Shown: positions 9,010-20,880 of the stretch, piece by piece | How positions within the stretch are numbered: position 1 is the first letter of the stretch | How the letters are laid out: each line of letters opens with the position of its first letter | Origin: Rhyzopertha dominica | Taxonomy: Eukaryota; Arthropoda; Insecta; Coleoptera; Bostrichidae | Direction of reading: 5' to 3' | Length of the DNA stretch: 64,000 nt | NCBI GenBank assembly: GCA_025024175.1 | Contig: QCXZ01000064.1 | Span: 58,797,325 to 58,861,324 of the forward strand | The notes under the pieces: generated by a model | Seen by the model: the letters and a program-made list of their open reading frames with translations, nothing else | The model's database searches: none | What the model was told of the DNA's origin: nothing | Position numbers and translations under genes: made by a program

Positions 9010-11135
9010 TTAATTAGGTAGCTTGAAAACTGATTGAAGCCGATTGAATGTATGTGCTTTGCCTCATTTTATTTATCAAATAACTGTGACGATCGCTTCG
9101 ACCTCAAACGATCATTATCAAAAAGATAACAACATTATACAAAACTGAAATGTGCAGAATTTTGTTTACGTCCCCTATTTTACAGGGGTTGTAAAGTAGC
9201 GTTGTAAAATTCTCTGGCCTGCATTTTGAGGGCCGACTTCCTAGTTTCGGCAAGATCAAAGGTGTGGTGGACGTGGGAATTTTTATTTCCTTATTTGCCA
9301 AATGTTTTTTCTGATACTGACTGCTGTTGTGACCTGTTGTGCTTTTATTTTAATAGCTCAACTTGATTGTCCTATGTACACAATATCGCATTGCATGCAT
9401 TTTAGTTGACGCAAACACTAACACCTTTATAAATAATTTGCTGCGGCGAAAATATGTTATTTATCATTTATATTAGCATTGTACGGCATTCTTTGTAATC
9501 TAACCGCTAGTGGGGTAAATTGGTATCTCTCTTCAAAGAGACTTTACTTAAACTAAATGTTATCTAATCCTATTGGGTTTAATAAGCAGTGTAAGTTCCA
9601 TGGTTTTTCAGCAGGCTATATGCATATTAAGTGTAACAATAACTTGTGATAAGCAAAAATGGACCATACAGCGAGCAACAACCATTTGGATCGATTTAGA
9701 AATCAGAAAGTGGAACACACGTCAGCAAAACCCGGGTGAAAATTTAAAATTAATTGACACATAATTACATAAAAACTGCTTAACATATTTTTTATGAGAT
9801 AACTAACGATATCTACAACGATGTTTAAATGGTAGTTTGCTCATCAAATACAAAATAGAATTAAAATCAACTCAGTTAATCCCCAGTGCGAATTTAAATT
9901 CAATAATCGTTAAGTCTATCTTACGAATGCACATTTTACACAGGCAAAACAAAAATAATTAAATAAAGGTCTAAAATGTAACTCAACTTTACCAGTGTCT
10001 AAAGAAGAATTTGACATTTAGGTATAGAATACAGAATTAGCGTTAGGCCAGCGTCAATTGAAGATATGAAAGACGAAAAGTACGCGGATGCAGATACGAT
10101 ATCAAATGAATACAAAGTTGCTTTTCATATAAAGGATCAAATGTAGAAATCGAAAAAAGCATAAAACAAAAATGTACAGATAATTCACTAACTATTTATT
10201 AAAAACAGATTAATACCGAACTAAACTAAATGATTTATTGAATACAAAAAGATTTTCTAAGTTTGATTCAGATCTTACAGGCTAGATCCAAAAAAATGTT
10301 ACTAGCATTTTAAAATCTTTGAAATTTGATATTTAACGAAGAAAAGTACAAATTAAGAATAATGAACCGGTGTGTTAGAATTCTATATGGTCTCCCAAAG
10401 ACTCAACCCTTAGACTGGTCGTTTTTTCCATTAATGATCCATTACGCAAATTTACCAACAACGTTTTAACAGGTTCAATCTAAATTCAGCTTGAAGAATT
10501 CCATAATAGGTTTCGCGAAAAAGGTAAAAGAATTATCAGTACCAAATAATGCTATTCTTCTGTCCTCTAATGTGCCTAATATTTTCACTTCTATACCTCT
10601 GTGTACTATCAAAAATTTAATAGAGAACTGTCACCTATCAAACACAGAAAACATAACTATTGGATATTGTGGAAATTTGCATATATCAAAGTTACTTTAC
10701 GTTGAATGGGTTCGCCATTGTCTATAATCTTGGTCGAAATATTCAAATAAAAGCAAAACAAGTTTTGCTGAAAACTACATCAAAATCTTACGTTGCGAAA
10801 GCAAAAGTAAAAACAAAACCTTTTAGATCTTTTAGAAATAGAAAAGGTCAGCGTCAGAAAACACAATTCTCAAATACGTAAATAGAAATTCCCACGTCCA
10901 GTACGCCTTTGACTTTGCCGAAACTAGGAAGTCGGCCCTCAAAATCCAGGGCAGAGGATTTTACAATGCTACTTTACAACCCCTGTAAAATATGCAACAT
11001 AAGCAAAATTTTGCACATCTGAGTTTAGTATAACGCTGTTATCTCTTTAATAATGATCAGTTTGAGGTCGAAACGATCTTTAGAATTATCTGATAAATCG
11101 AGCGAGACATCTTCTTTCCGAGCTACCTAATTGAT
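9010..11135 (+). mobile_element. Penelope-like element PLE-A with inverted 3' ends
   Basis: A roughly 230-290 bp segment at 9010-9300 (minus) is repeated in opposite orientation at 10880-11135 (plus) with high identity, sharing for example CCGAAACTAGGAAGTCGGCC and CTACTTTACAACCCCTGTAAAAT. Between them lies a plus-strand PLE reverse transcriptase remnant (10195-10735). The inverted pair therefore looks like two copies of the element's 3' end, a layout common for Penelope elements. Near the outer end of each copy, ATGATC...GGTCGAA resembles a hammerhead stem II and GAAA box, with the CTGATGA box decayed. Confidence 0.65.
10195..10735 (+). pseudogene. PLE-A reverse transcriptase remnant
   Basis: Successive frames carry PLE RT blocks in the correct order: FSKFDSDLTG...IQKNVTSILKSLKF (the N-terminal RT lead-in), ILYGLPKTQP (the conserved LYGLPK-H motif, about 10382), VKELSVPNNAILLSSNV with NIFTSIPL (equivalent of the L-SxDVxxLFTNIP motif carrying the first catalytic Asp; here that Asp is replaced by Asn), and QSYFTLNG (the YF-FN/G motif). 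At least three frameshifts and several stops are present. The palm motifs MGSPLS and YVDD are missing, deleted before the 3' end at 10880. Confidence 0.7.
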
Positions 11136-12870
11136 TGACCATTTGCCAACATGAGCACTGTATGAGCTTATACGTTCATTGCGGTCCCTGTCATAAACTG
11201 GTTGATAGTCCGAATTTAAATATCTGTTACGGCAAACGGCAGGCAAGTCGGCAAAACAGACCCACAATTCTATTATAACTGCTTCATTGCATTGTTATAA
11301 ATTAGGGCTGATGTTATTATTTCGCCATTTATAGGTGCATTTACGTTTTACTTACAAAGACTTGAGGTACAACAAGTTATATATGATATCCTAGAAATAA
11401 TAAAATTCGTGATTGGCGTCTAATATATATATTTATTTCTTAATTGCTTAGTTATTTTTAAAGCAATTTTGCTGCTGTTGGAAGAAAAATTGTATACGTT
11501 CTGCTTAACAAACTGTTTCGGCACTCTGCACATAAATCAGCGTCAACGTTACCTTTTATATTTATATTATATTTATATGCGCCTAAAACATATATGAATT
11601 TGAGCTGTTGCTGCTTGTTTAATATTTAATAACTTGGAAGTGGTTTGAGAAAACAGAAGAAATCCAACTATTGTGATGTAGAGAATAAGGATGATGTTTT
11701 TCAATTTCTGTTTTGTAATTAATAAGCATCGCTTTCATTCCAATAACCTAAATGTAATATAATTTTAAGTAATGTGCAATCGAATCACATTTTTATCTTT
11801 TATTTTTACGGAAAGATGGCGTGAAAGAACAGGTGATTTAATATAAACCAACAAAATCAAGAATTTTCAGCTCCAATAAATATGATTTATCTTAAGGTAT
11901 AGAGAACCAAAAAGTGTAGCTGACTTCTTTAGCGACAAAGAAAGTATTTTATCTATATTGAAACTGAAAAGCAGTAATTAATTTAAAAAAATAGTGCATC
12001 TATTACTTGTAAGGAAACTTTATCAGAGCACATTAAAAACTTATATTAAATGCTTCTATATCTCGTCTTTCTATGTCATGATCAGTATACATGTTTTAAT
12101 GTGATAAGGTTCCAAAAAAAAGATGCACACAGGCACTAGTATTTATATTTTTATCTGTGGATAGCATGTTGTTTTTTGATACAAGAATAGCATATAAGTC
12201 GTTTTATGTACAAAAAAATAAAATGTAATGCAAAAATAATAATTCTCATATAAGCTATTAGCACCTACCCATCAGATTTGGAACCTCTGTCTTAAAAGTA
12301 TCAATTTCGTAATATGAAAGTTGCCAAGAACCATTATCCCAGGGTTTTTTCTGTATAATATTGTTTTAGATAGAAAATGACGATATTCATCCAATCAGTG
12401 TACAATTTATTCCTTTTTACATATCCTGCTATTTGAATTTTTTGCAAATGAAATGATAACGAAATAAATTGTTGAGTAATATTCTGTTTTAGACATAATG
12501 AGTTGGTAAACCTAGTTTCAATAGTTTAAAATATATTAGGAGCTTTATCTTAGTAGATAAAATCTTTCAGACAAAATTTGGGTTAAATAATGCATACATT
12601 TTAGCCGGTGGGTTTTGACCCATCTTAATATTTTAACTTTTAATTAAATTGCATTCTTTTTAATTTACTTCAGCGATTGCGTCCCTTTGCGATAGACAAG
12701 GCAAATCTAAACTATTTTTATCGAATATCCGTTGGTCATTTCCCTTCCAGGTGTTTTTAGGATACGCCGTCTTTAAAATGACACTGTCCACGTTTAAACT
12801 TAGGCAACAGGTCTCAAAAATTAATACAATATTTGTGTGCAATAAATAAGCTTCCAAATTAAAATAATTA
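11136..12870. other. No recognisable gene
   Basis: AT-rich, all frames closed by stops. No repeats or motifs that I could classify. Confidence 0.45.
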
Positions 12871-12879
12871 TATGCCACG

Positions 12880-13162
12880 ACTAATGCGAAACTCTAAACT
12901 GCTTGGAATATGGTTAGTGCGGGTTTTGCGCATTACGAAAGTTATCCGGCAACATCGCGAAGGATGCCAATTTGTAATATACGGCTGCCAACCTAACCTT
13001 TTTTTGTATAATATGTATAGAAGGATGCAACCTTATGCGCTAACTGTACCGGACGTCAACAGGACCGTAGTCAGTACAACAAAATACATCGGATATACGG
13101 CGTGTATATCAGTGGATGCCAAAGTGCCGGGCGGTANGGCGGATGCCATTTGGTACGCTAAC

Positions 13163-13164
<2 letters not shown>
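12880..13164. repeat. GC-balanced repeat with recurrent GGATGCCAA motif
   Basis: GGATGCCAATTTG (12962), GGCTGCCAACCT, GGATGCAACCTT, GTGGATGCCAAAGTG and GCGGATGCCATTTGG recur along the segment, adjoining a (TA)n tract. In reverse they match the motif at 7326-7400. A 122-codon open frame spans the segment and runs into the TA tract as poly Tyr-Ile, so I do not consider it a gene. Confidence 0.5.

Positions 13165-13165
<1 letters not shown>

Positions 13166-13213
<48 letters not shown>
13166..13213. repeat. (TA)n microsatellite
   Basis: 24 TA dinucleotides without interruption. Confidence 0.95.
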
Positions 13214-13215
<2 letters not shown>

Positions 13216-14331
13216 TATGCTGAAAGACCTTTTTTCATAACCAATTCTCCAAATGATATGAAATTGGGAGAATAATTCACCTACAAAAGGAGTTAGTGAA
13301 CATCACCTAGAAACTAGGAATTTTCTGACGGCATAAATAAGAGAGGCTGTCTATTGATCTGGGGCAACGCTTGGGAATATAATTTATTGAGCCTTATAAG
13401 CCTGATAGCTAGAGAGGTTCACATCCGTTCAAATATTGGACCGCACTATCTAATCTTGACGTGTGGTTGAAACACCCCATACGCGACCACGTCGAGCGTA
13501 CACAAACAATCGAGTAGGTTCTATATGAACCTTGATTCTGGTCGTTACAGCAATTGAGGAAGCAAATTTATTGCGTGCAATAAACCCGACTTTATTACGG
13601 TAATGCCAGTTTTTAAATTGCTTTATGATTGCGGCAGAATGTCACCATGAAAGAACGCTTTCTTTATCGTGTCTATATGATATGTACAGGCAGGAAAAAA
13701 CGTGTATTTAATGACTACTAAATACGTTTATCATCTTCAAAGGAAATTTAAAAAGTAGTGGAAGGAAACTATAAATTTCCAGCGTAAGGTTTCTCTTATT
13801 AATTATGGTTGTATGGATATGAATAAAATATCATCCGCAATGGCAGAAACCAAGTAAATATATGACTTCTCACTTTTTACACGGCGAACAAATATGTAGG
13901 TAGAAGTTCTTTCCCACGTATTTATTTAAGAAAAGCAATTATTTATACGTGCCACACCTTTGTTGCTGCATTTGTCCATTATAAATATGATTTGGAGTGA
14001 AAGCCTAGTGAGAAAAGTCACAAATGCAGGTTCATAATCGTTTAAAATTCAGTTGGTGTAACGAGCGTTATTGGTTTCCGAGTTTTTTTTTGCATAGCAC
14101 AATTATTTTATATATCAAGGTGATGATGCAATAGCCATGTCAGGAATTTATATATCCATCGTTGCGATTAAGTGCTAGAACAGCATTAATCCAAATAATT
14201 AGATTCATTTTTTACACATGAATCATGTGCAACGTATGCAGAAGCAAGGGTTTTTATTGTCAGAGACTGACGTTTCAAAAATATGAGTTAAGAAGTCATC
14301 AAGATCAAAATAGGTAAATCAAAAGACACAC
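13214..14331. other. No recognisable gene
   Basis: Mixed composition with a slightly GC-richer patch at 13320-13560. No transposon ends or protein similarity recognised. Confidence 0.4.
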
Positions 14332-14619
14332 TAATCGTGTTCTTCAGCTTCTCACGAACAAAACACCATTTATAAGAACTGGTCATCAAAACATCCTACA
14401 GTGTGGAACTCGTTGAGCATCAATTGGAAAAGAGCTAACCCGCAGTATTGGAAGGTCTATGTTAAAGATTAGAAGACACAGAAAAATAATGCAAAACTTG
14501 AACAACGATTACAGACTGGTAAAGAACATGGAGCTCATGATGCAGTTCAAGCTGACAAGGAACCAATTTTAGCGAAAAAGAAAAAAATCTATGAAACTCG
14601 TTATAAGGGCTATTTGTGA
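14332..14619 (+). pseudogene. Unrecognised coding-like remnant upstream of DD41D transposon
   Basis: One frame runs from about 14332 to a stop at 14617-14619 with a single internal TAG (14470). It has a protein-like character: KNWSSKHPTVWNSLSINWK, then ANPQYWKVY, then a Lys/Glu-rich helix-like stretch including RLQTGKEHGAHDAVQADK and ending ETRYKGYL. The regular spacing of Trp and the HP-W pattern suggest a true domain rather than chance, but I cannot name the family. It lies 60 bp before the left end of the DD41D element and outside its inverted repeat, so it may belong to an older, interrupted element or host gene. Confidence 0.35.
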
Positions 14620-14678
14620 AGTGCAAAATAATTTATGGTCAAGGTTTTATAACTTGTTGTTTCAAACATACAGGTTCG

Positions 14679-16361
14679 TTACAAAGCATGGAACCAGCAG
14701 GATGTTTCAGGTTCTGTTTGACCGATTATTCTGAAATTGCATTTTTTGGAATTTATTCACCTCCGTTCTAGTTCTCGTTTCCGAGACATTTTTTAATGGT
14801 AGGAGGGTCACATCCTTGAAAAGGATATTTTTCCTGATTTCAAGGCCATATCGCACTTGTACAAATTATTGCTTCTGAGTTGAAAAAAGTGTGATAACAA
14901 ACTTGGGTCTTGCAAAAAACTTAGAAATACAAACAATATTTGTTATCGCTAAGTAAAAACAAAAACTCCAGGTGTCTCCGTTTTCCCCGTGACTGGTGAT
15001 AATTTTTATTCTCTTTGTTATTTGCAATCGCAATATCTCAGTTAACTGAACATGATCGCATCGAAATTTTGATGATGATTGGTTATTAATGCAATTCATG
15101 AAGATCGTGAACCAATTGCCAGATCAACATTGCAACGTTTTGACGAAACCGGCGGTGTTAAAAATCGTCAAAACCAGGACGCCCAAATGTAGCTACGAGT
15201 GAGGAAAGTAGCTTGAATGTTCTTTTAGACGTGCAAGAGAATCCCAAGTGTTCCGTACAACAACGTGCTCTGACTCACCATATTACCAGAAGATCTGTTC
15301 GGAAAATTTTGAAAAAAGAGGTTTCATCCATACAAAATTCACTTATTACAAGAACTAAGCGAAGATGTTTTACATCGTAGGATAGAATTTTGCGCAACTG
15401 CTATGAACATAATAGATGAAGATAGAAACATTTTAAATTGGATTAAGTTTGGATGGGACAAGTCCACACTTAACACCCTCAGAAAGTGAATGTCTGGTAT
15501 GGTATTATCTGCGAGCACATTATTGGTCCTTTTTCCATCGATGGAAATTTGAATGCGGTCAAGTATTTATAGCTCTTGTGCGAACACATTATACCAGAAC
15601 TTATTCACCAGTTCCCTAATGGTGAAAATGCTGCGCGTAATTCTGAACAGATATAATTTCAGCAAGATGATGCACCGCCCCATTTTGCAGTCAACGTTCG
15701 TGGATATTTGAATGCGATGTTTCCAGTCAGATGGATTGGTAGGCGCGGAGCGATATAATGCCAGCACGTTCCTCTGATCTGACGCCGCTTGATTTTTTGC
15801 CTAAGGGGGTATCTGAAAAATCGTATTTATGCTACACAGAACATTAGAAAACTTTCACTAGAGGCTGCATTATTGCCAGGAATGGGGGGAACATTTTGAG
15901 CATCTTCTGCAATGTAAATCTGAAAAAATACTACATTTTTTCACGGAATTATGTTTTCCTTTTTTTTGCTTTTAGGGTACCCGATTCGCAACTAAACGAA
16001 AATTATCACCAGTCAAGCAAAAATGGTAATAGCTGGCTTTTTTGTCCATTCTAGCGATAAACAAAATTGCTTTCATTGTTTTCGTTGTTTGTCAGGCTCA
16101 ACTATTGTGTTTGCACTTTTCTCAACTCAGAGGCAATAAATTGTACAAGTGTGATACATTTCTGAAGTCAGGAAAAAAAAGTTCCTTTTCAATCACTACC
16201 CTTCGCAATTAAAAAAAATGCAACTTGCGCCCATATCTCTGAAACGAGAGCGGTCATGGAGTTAAAAAGATTCCAAAAAATGCATTTTAATTACCCATGC
16301 AGAATTTCAGAAAAATCGGTCGAACAGAACCTAAAATATTTTGCCGGTTTCATACTTTGTA
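14679..16361 (+). mobile_element. Degenerate DD41D Tc1/mariner transposon with ~210-bp TIRs
   Basis: The left arm (about 14681-14895) and the reverse complement of the right arm (about 16125-16359) align along their length, sharing TACAAAG(C/T)ATG, AGGTTCTGTT(T/C)GACCGA, CTGAAATT, GCATTTTTTGGAAT and CACTTGTACAA. Both termini abut TA, the Tc1/mariner target. The transposase remnant at 15040-15905 lies between them in the plus orientation. Confidence 0.8.
15040..15905 (+). pseudogene. DD41D Tc1/mariner transposase, multiply disrupted
   Basis: Recognisable blocks occur in order but in shifting frames: an N-terminal EHDRIEILMMIGY; REPIARSTLQRFDETGGVKN (helix-turn-helix region); SVRKILKK; HPYKIHLLQELSEDVLHRRI; then, after loss of the first catalytic SDE block, VWYGI-like and IIGPFSIDGNLNAVKYL text; FQQDDAPPHFAVNVR (second Asp region); and RWIGRRGAI followed by RSSDLTPLDFL, which carries the third Asp. 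The spacing of second to third acidic residue matches the DD41D (rosa-type) group, as in the better preserved copy at 61.7-62.8 kb. There are deletions near 15080 and 15435 and many stops. Confidence 0.75.
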
Positions 16362-16464
16362 TATGTAGTTATAGGGGTTTAAAATGCATGATTGTTGTTA
16401 TTGTTATATTACTTATCTCTTTATAATATTATCCAGTATGGAACTTAGGTTTATTAGAATAAAG

Positions 16465-16482
16465 ATTATTATTATTATTATT
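16465..16482. repeat. (ATT)n microsatellite
   Basis: Six tandem ATT units. Confidence 0.85.
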
Positions 16483-18026
16483 TGTTCCATTCCTTATAGT
16501 TTAATTTTACCACAAGCGTGAAAAATTCACTGTTAAGAGTATTTTGGTTTCTTTAATCATCAAGTAGGCTTCACTAGTTTGAATGAAGTATGATCGAAAG
16601 GTTGATAGAAACAAGTGAGTGGAACTGGGTGGTGGTAAAATAAATTTAGCATTGTTTGTTTGTACATGTAAAGACAAGTGACTCGAAAGTTGTCATCAAT
16701 AATTGATGATGAGCTAATGCTCTAACGATTCGAATCTCGAAAGGATTTTTCGGCTACTTCAGGTACGTACCTATAAACAACACCAAAGCTTCCGAATTGC
16801 TTTCCTGGAACCGAGCCCAAAACAGACAATACAGCCGAAATACCAGCTCAGGAACGCCCATTTTTTCAATCCCGCTTCGCCGAAAAACGCTTCGAAATTG
16901 TTCCAGTGTAGAAACAGTTTTTATTGCATTACGAGGATGTTTTATTCATTGTCTTGTTGCAAACGACGACGCTACGCTGGCTTTGTTTCGTGCCGTATAA
17001 CCGGTAGTAGCAGTAATGAATTTAAACTTCCTCTTGTGAAATAAAAACTGTAACTTCTGCCGCATAAAAGAGAGCCGTATTGAATAATTGATTGTGTCGA
17101 TTGTATAGCGGAAGGACTCGTGAGAATGTTGGTATTCATAGGGATCTATGCTGCAGTCTGATCATTGGATATCGGTGAAGCGGCTCACGTATAATTATCG
17201 TGCCTGCGTTCGCAGATGTGGTGCTGTTAAGCTTTCTAATTCGATGAATTTACATCTTCGTGTCCGCATTATGGCATAATGAATATGTATTCGTGGATTA
17301 AAGGAGCCTGTATAAATTATGAACATTAATATTTTGTTAAATTTGACTAGAATGCCCAATTCGTTATGCATTCACCATTATAACATGCAAATAACTGAGG
17401 ATGGCAGAAAAACATAATTAGAATAATCCTTATGTGGGTATAATCTGTAGAAAACTTTAATAAACACTTATCTTTCCATGTTCCGCTTAATCTGTCAATT
17501 AGACCTTGCTGCACTTCTACTACGTACTACTACCCCAATTGAAAATATCTTTCAATTCTCTATTCAAACATATCAAAATAAAAAATACAAAATGCCTGTA
17601 ACTATTTGTTTGACCGGTTGTATTTATAACACAAATAAAATATTTAGATCAATGTTCTGTGAATAATTTGTATGAAATATTTTGGCAATGAGGGGTCACT
17701 CCACCCCCTTCCTAAAACATGTAAGTTGACAGTTAAAAAGAGATGTATTTTTAGATGATTGATACAGAACAGTCGTTAAAAGACGAAATGCTACTTATTG
17801 TTGAGAATAGTGTTGTTGCTTATATGCACTGTCTCTCCAAAACACCCCAAGTAGTTTTTGACAAAAAAAATATTTTTCTGTTATTTTTTTAAATTTAGCT
17901 TTACTAACAACATAGGTTGTTAAAGGCTCTACCTGTTTATAAATACAAATAAATTGATAAGCTGCCTAGAAACTGTAACAGCAATTTAATTTTCCTAAAA
18001 CTGTTCCTACAAACCGTAAGTCATTT
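16483..18026. other. No convincing gene; GC-balanced island at 16740-17290
   Basis: The 16740-17290 stretch has balanced composition, many CpGs and no repeats. A 67-codon open frame (16797-17000) in it has no recognisable motif. It resembles the other unique islands in this window and could be conserved non-coding DNA. The rest is AT-rich and unassigned. Confidence 0.35.
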
Positions 18027-18501
18027 AAATTTTGTGAAGTTACTTACAATCAAATGAGAAAGATAATCTCTAACGTTAATAGTTTAAAAAGTAAGGATGC
18101 TTATGTTTCGAATCCTGAAATTATCGTGACCTTGACTAATGCTATTATTTTTCCTTTAACAAAATTAATAAATAGATTTATTGCGGGGAGTACTTTTCCA
18201 AAATCACTTAAAGTTGGTAAAGCTGATCCCGTATTTAAGAAGAGTATAACTCTTGACTGGCCTTTTTGTTGTTCTGATGTTCTTGTTTTGTTTGCTGCTG
18301 GTAGAACAGTATATAGCACGCAAAAATGTTTACAGGATGTTCAGGTTACAGGCGCAATCTCAATTAAATGATTGGTTTATAGCAAACAAAATTTGGTCAA
18401 CAAAAAAAACACAAGAAACCTTTATCTTGTTTGGGAGCATTCACACCACGCAGTTAAAATATTTAAAATACAGAAAAAATGTGAATAATTTCAGATTGTA
18501 G
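18027..18501 (+). pseudogene. LINE reverse transcriptase remnant with internal deletion
   Basis: The first frame reads IIVTLTNAIIFPLTKLINRFIAGSTFP then LKVGKADPVFKK, the hallmark PLT-LIN...G-FP--LK-AK--PIFKK block at the start of non-LTR retrotransposon RT domains (Jockey/CR1-like). It then jumps to DVLVLFAAGRT, a decayed equivalent of YADDT-L--G-T. A frame shift follows and the text continues as LQAQSQLNDWFIANK, the WF--NKL block downstream of the catalytic YADD. The sequence between PIFKK and YADD (about 120 residues in intact elements) is deleted. The two segments lie in different frames, so this is a dead copy. Confidence 0.75.
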
Positions 18502-19870
18502 CTATCGGTTCCTTGCATTTTTACATATCCATGTTCATTTATAGGCACAAAAATACTTATGTTAGTGATCATACTTACTCCACTAGACAATGTTCAAGTA
18601 ATCACTAATTACTACTGTATTAAATTCTACNANAATTATATAATAAAATGCATAAATTCTATTTACTTCCTGAAAATCTATAGAACCTAGAATTTATAAA
18701 ATTTAAAAAATATATAAAATACAACGCATTTTACAGATTTAATATATTTCTCTCTCTTTATATAAATAAGCTTTTGGACATGCAGCACAAGTAGGTTTCA
18801 TTTTTTAAGAAAACTATTAACTTTAAACAAAGAAACAAAAAAAGAAATAACGAATCAGCGCGTGCAAATATGACTTTAATTCATCTCCGGCTTTCTAAAA
18901 TGGTACTTCATGTACTAGACAAGCGTAATAATTCTAAATAATCCGATTATATGACGATAAAAGATACTTAAATCGCAACCAGAAATCATCACTTACTTTG
19001 CGTCGCTCCATGGGTGTAAATATTTCTAATTCCAAGTTCAGGAGTCGCAAAACCACAATGTAAGTGTTCACATATTCACTTAGTCCACTCACCACTCTTT
19101 ATTATCATTTTCATCCCTTAAAAGTTGCTAAAATTCCCGTTCAATCGACCGGATTATCAGACACACCCGTTAATTGGAACACCGAAGTTGTACTGACCTT
19201 GTTTATTATTGAAGCGTCTTCGCCGCAAAAAAACACGGGCCACTGGCGTTTTTTGTGATCCGTTTCCATGGCTACGGACAAAAAGTTGATCGGCAGGAAA
19301 ATGCGGTGTTGACAGATTTTGTTTAGCGCTACAGTCGACGATATATTATTAATGTAGTTTATAAAAGTAGAGTGTAAGTGGTTTTGAACGAATTTCGTTC
19401 AATTTAGGGTAACTTGCTTGAACTTGGTGGTAAATAGTATAAAATCAATTTTTCCAAAAGATTTTGCTTTTTAAATAGACATTCAAGAAGTTTTGTCTGG
19501 AGGCCTGGGTAGTCATTTATTTAGAGGGCTCTTTCTACCAATGCATCTGCATGTAAATATTGCATCTAATTATTCCAAGACAGGTCTTGCAAAATGGACA
19601 AGCGCATCATTTTGCTGAACTAGAAAGCTAGTTAGTTTTCTGATGTAACCAGTTATAGAGTGTTGATAAAGTAACGCATAAAATTTAAAACAAGCGTTAT
19701 TTGAAAAAAAGAAACTATGAGACAGGTAACTTACGTTTGAAAAAGAGCGTTACTTTTTTACAATGTCGTTTACTACAGCTATTTTTTTCTCAATCTGGTG
19801 TTTCACTGTCAGACAAGTAAAATGTTATAAAAACTATTAAAATGAGTGATAGTGATAGTGAAGATTTAAC
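18502..19870. other. No recognisable gene
   Basis: AT-rich to about 19000. A short GC-balanced patch at 19060-19340 carries no recognised motif. The remainder is unassigned. Confidence 0.4.
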
Positions 19871-19924
19871 AGGAGAAATCAGTGGCCAGTATATCCAAGA
19901 TATGTGGAAAGATTTTTACAAATA

Positions 19925-20468
19925 ATAGCAATTCCGAATTTTGGCTTGAACCTAAGTGTTGGTTTAGATACGTGGACGACACTTTTACCGTCTGGCCGCA
20001 TGGAGAACAGAACATAAAGGAGTTCCTGGACCATCTAAATAGTATCCATAGCGGCATACAATTCGCGATGGAGATGGAGACCAATGGCGCCCTACCCTTC
20101 CTGGATGTGATGGTGACAAGGAAACAAGACGGCACGCTGGGACATCAGGTCTATAGGAAGCCAACCCACACGGATCGCTACCTGCATGCAGATTCACACC
20201 ACCACCCTGCCCAAAAACAAGGAGTCATCAACACGCTGATACAGCGGGCGAAGCTAGTCAGCGAACCAGACCACCTAGAAGAGGAATTAGAACATCTACG
20301 CAGAGCACTACAGAAGAACGGATATCCTAAGGCACAGATTGAGAAGGCTATCAACAAGCAACCACGGAGGAAGGAAGCAGAGGAGCACATCGCTGCAGCA
20401 TACCTGCCCTACGTCAATGGATGTACAGATAAGATCGGACGGATGCTGAGAAGACATCATAATAAACA
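19925..20468 (+). pseudogene. PLE-B reverse transcriptase, palm to thumb (5'-truncated)
   Basis: The frame begins mid-domain and carries RYVDDTF (19966-19986), the RT catalytic motif with both Asp residues intact, then WPHGEQNIKEFLDHLN, LPFLDVMVTRK, VYRKPTHTDRYLHADSHHHP and a basic C-terminal helix region. These are the diagnostic Penelope RT palm/thumb blocks. N-terminal fingers and the MGSPLS motif are absent. Composition is strikingly GC-rich and CpG-rich compared with the flanks and with the other PLEs, and codons use G/C at third positions. A frameshift near 20455-20468 breaks the link to the endonuclease. Upstream residues from 19882 are not PLE-like, so truncation is placed near 19925. 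Confidence 0.88.
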
Positions 20469-20880
20469 CCATCTTCACCGCCCCGAGAAATATAGCTAAC
20501 ACCTTTCCGAAATATCGTTCGACGACTGAGGAGCTACAAACACAAGGTGTGTACAGCATCCCATGCAGCTGTGGGAAGGTTTATATCGGCCAAACCGGAA
20601 GGCACATCAGCACGAGAATCAAGGAGCACATGAGGGACACCAGAGAGCGGCTGTAGCAGAACATCGAATGGAGACTGGCCACATTATCAAATTCGAGGAA
20701 GCACAAATGCTGTCGAGGGAAGCGAGATTCTGACCGAAACTGTACAAGGAAGCCATCAAAATCCAGAAGAACCCGCACAATTACAACCGAGACCGGGGCA
20801 TTGAACTACCTGGAATCTGGAAACCGGTCATGCGTAACAACGCCCACGCGTCAGTGACCCGGACGAGTATAAATACCTGA
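20469..20880 (+). pseudogene. PLE-B GIY-YIG endonuclease domain, frameshifted
   Basis: In the frame one base off the RT, the text reads TQGVYSIPCSCGKVYIGQTGR, the GIY-YIG signature with the CxC pair typical of Penelope endonucleases, then TRIKEHMRDTRE. A second frameshift near 20650 leads to AVAEHRMETGHIIKFEE, the conserved H-containing block, then an in-frame TGA (about 20731), YKEAIKIQKNPHNYNRDRG (carrying the Glu and Asn of the late domain) and WKPV, ending with a stop at about 20879. The domain is complete in outline but broken by two frameshifts and one stop. Confidence 0.85.

Noticed and set aside
12872..13240. 122-codon plus-strand frame
   Set aside because: Runs through the motif repeat and the (TA)n tract; translation of repeat DNA.
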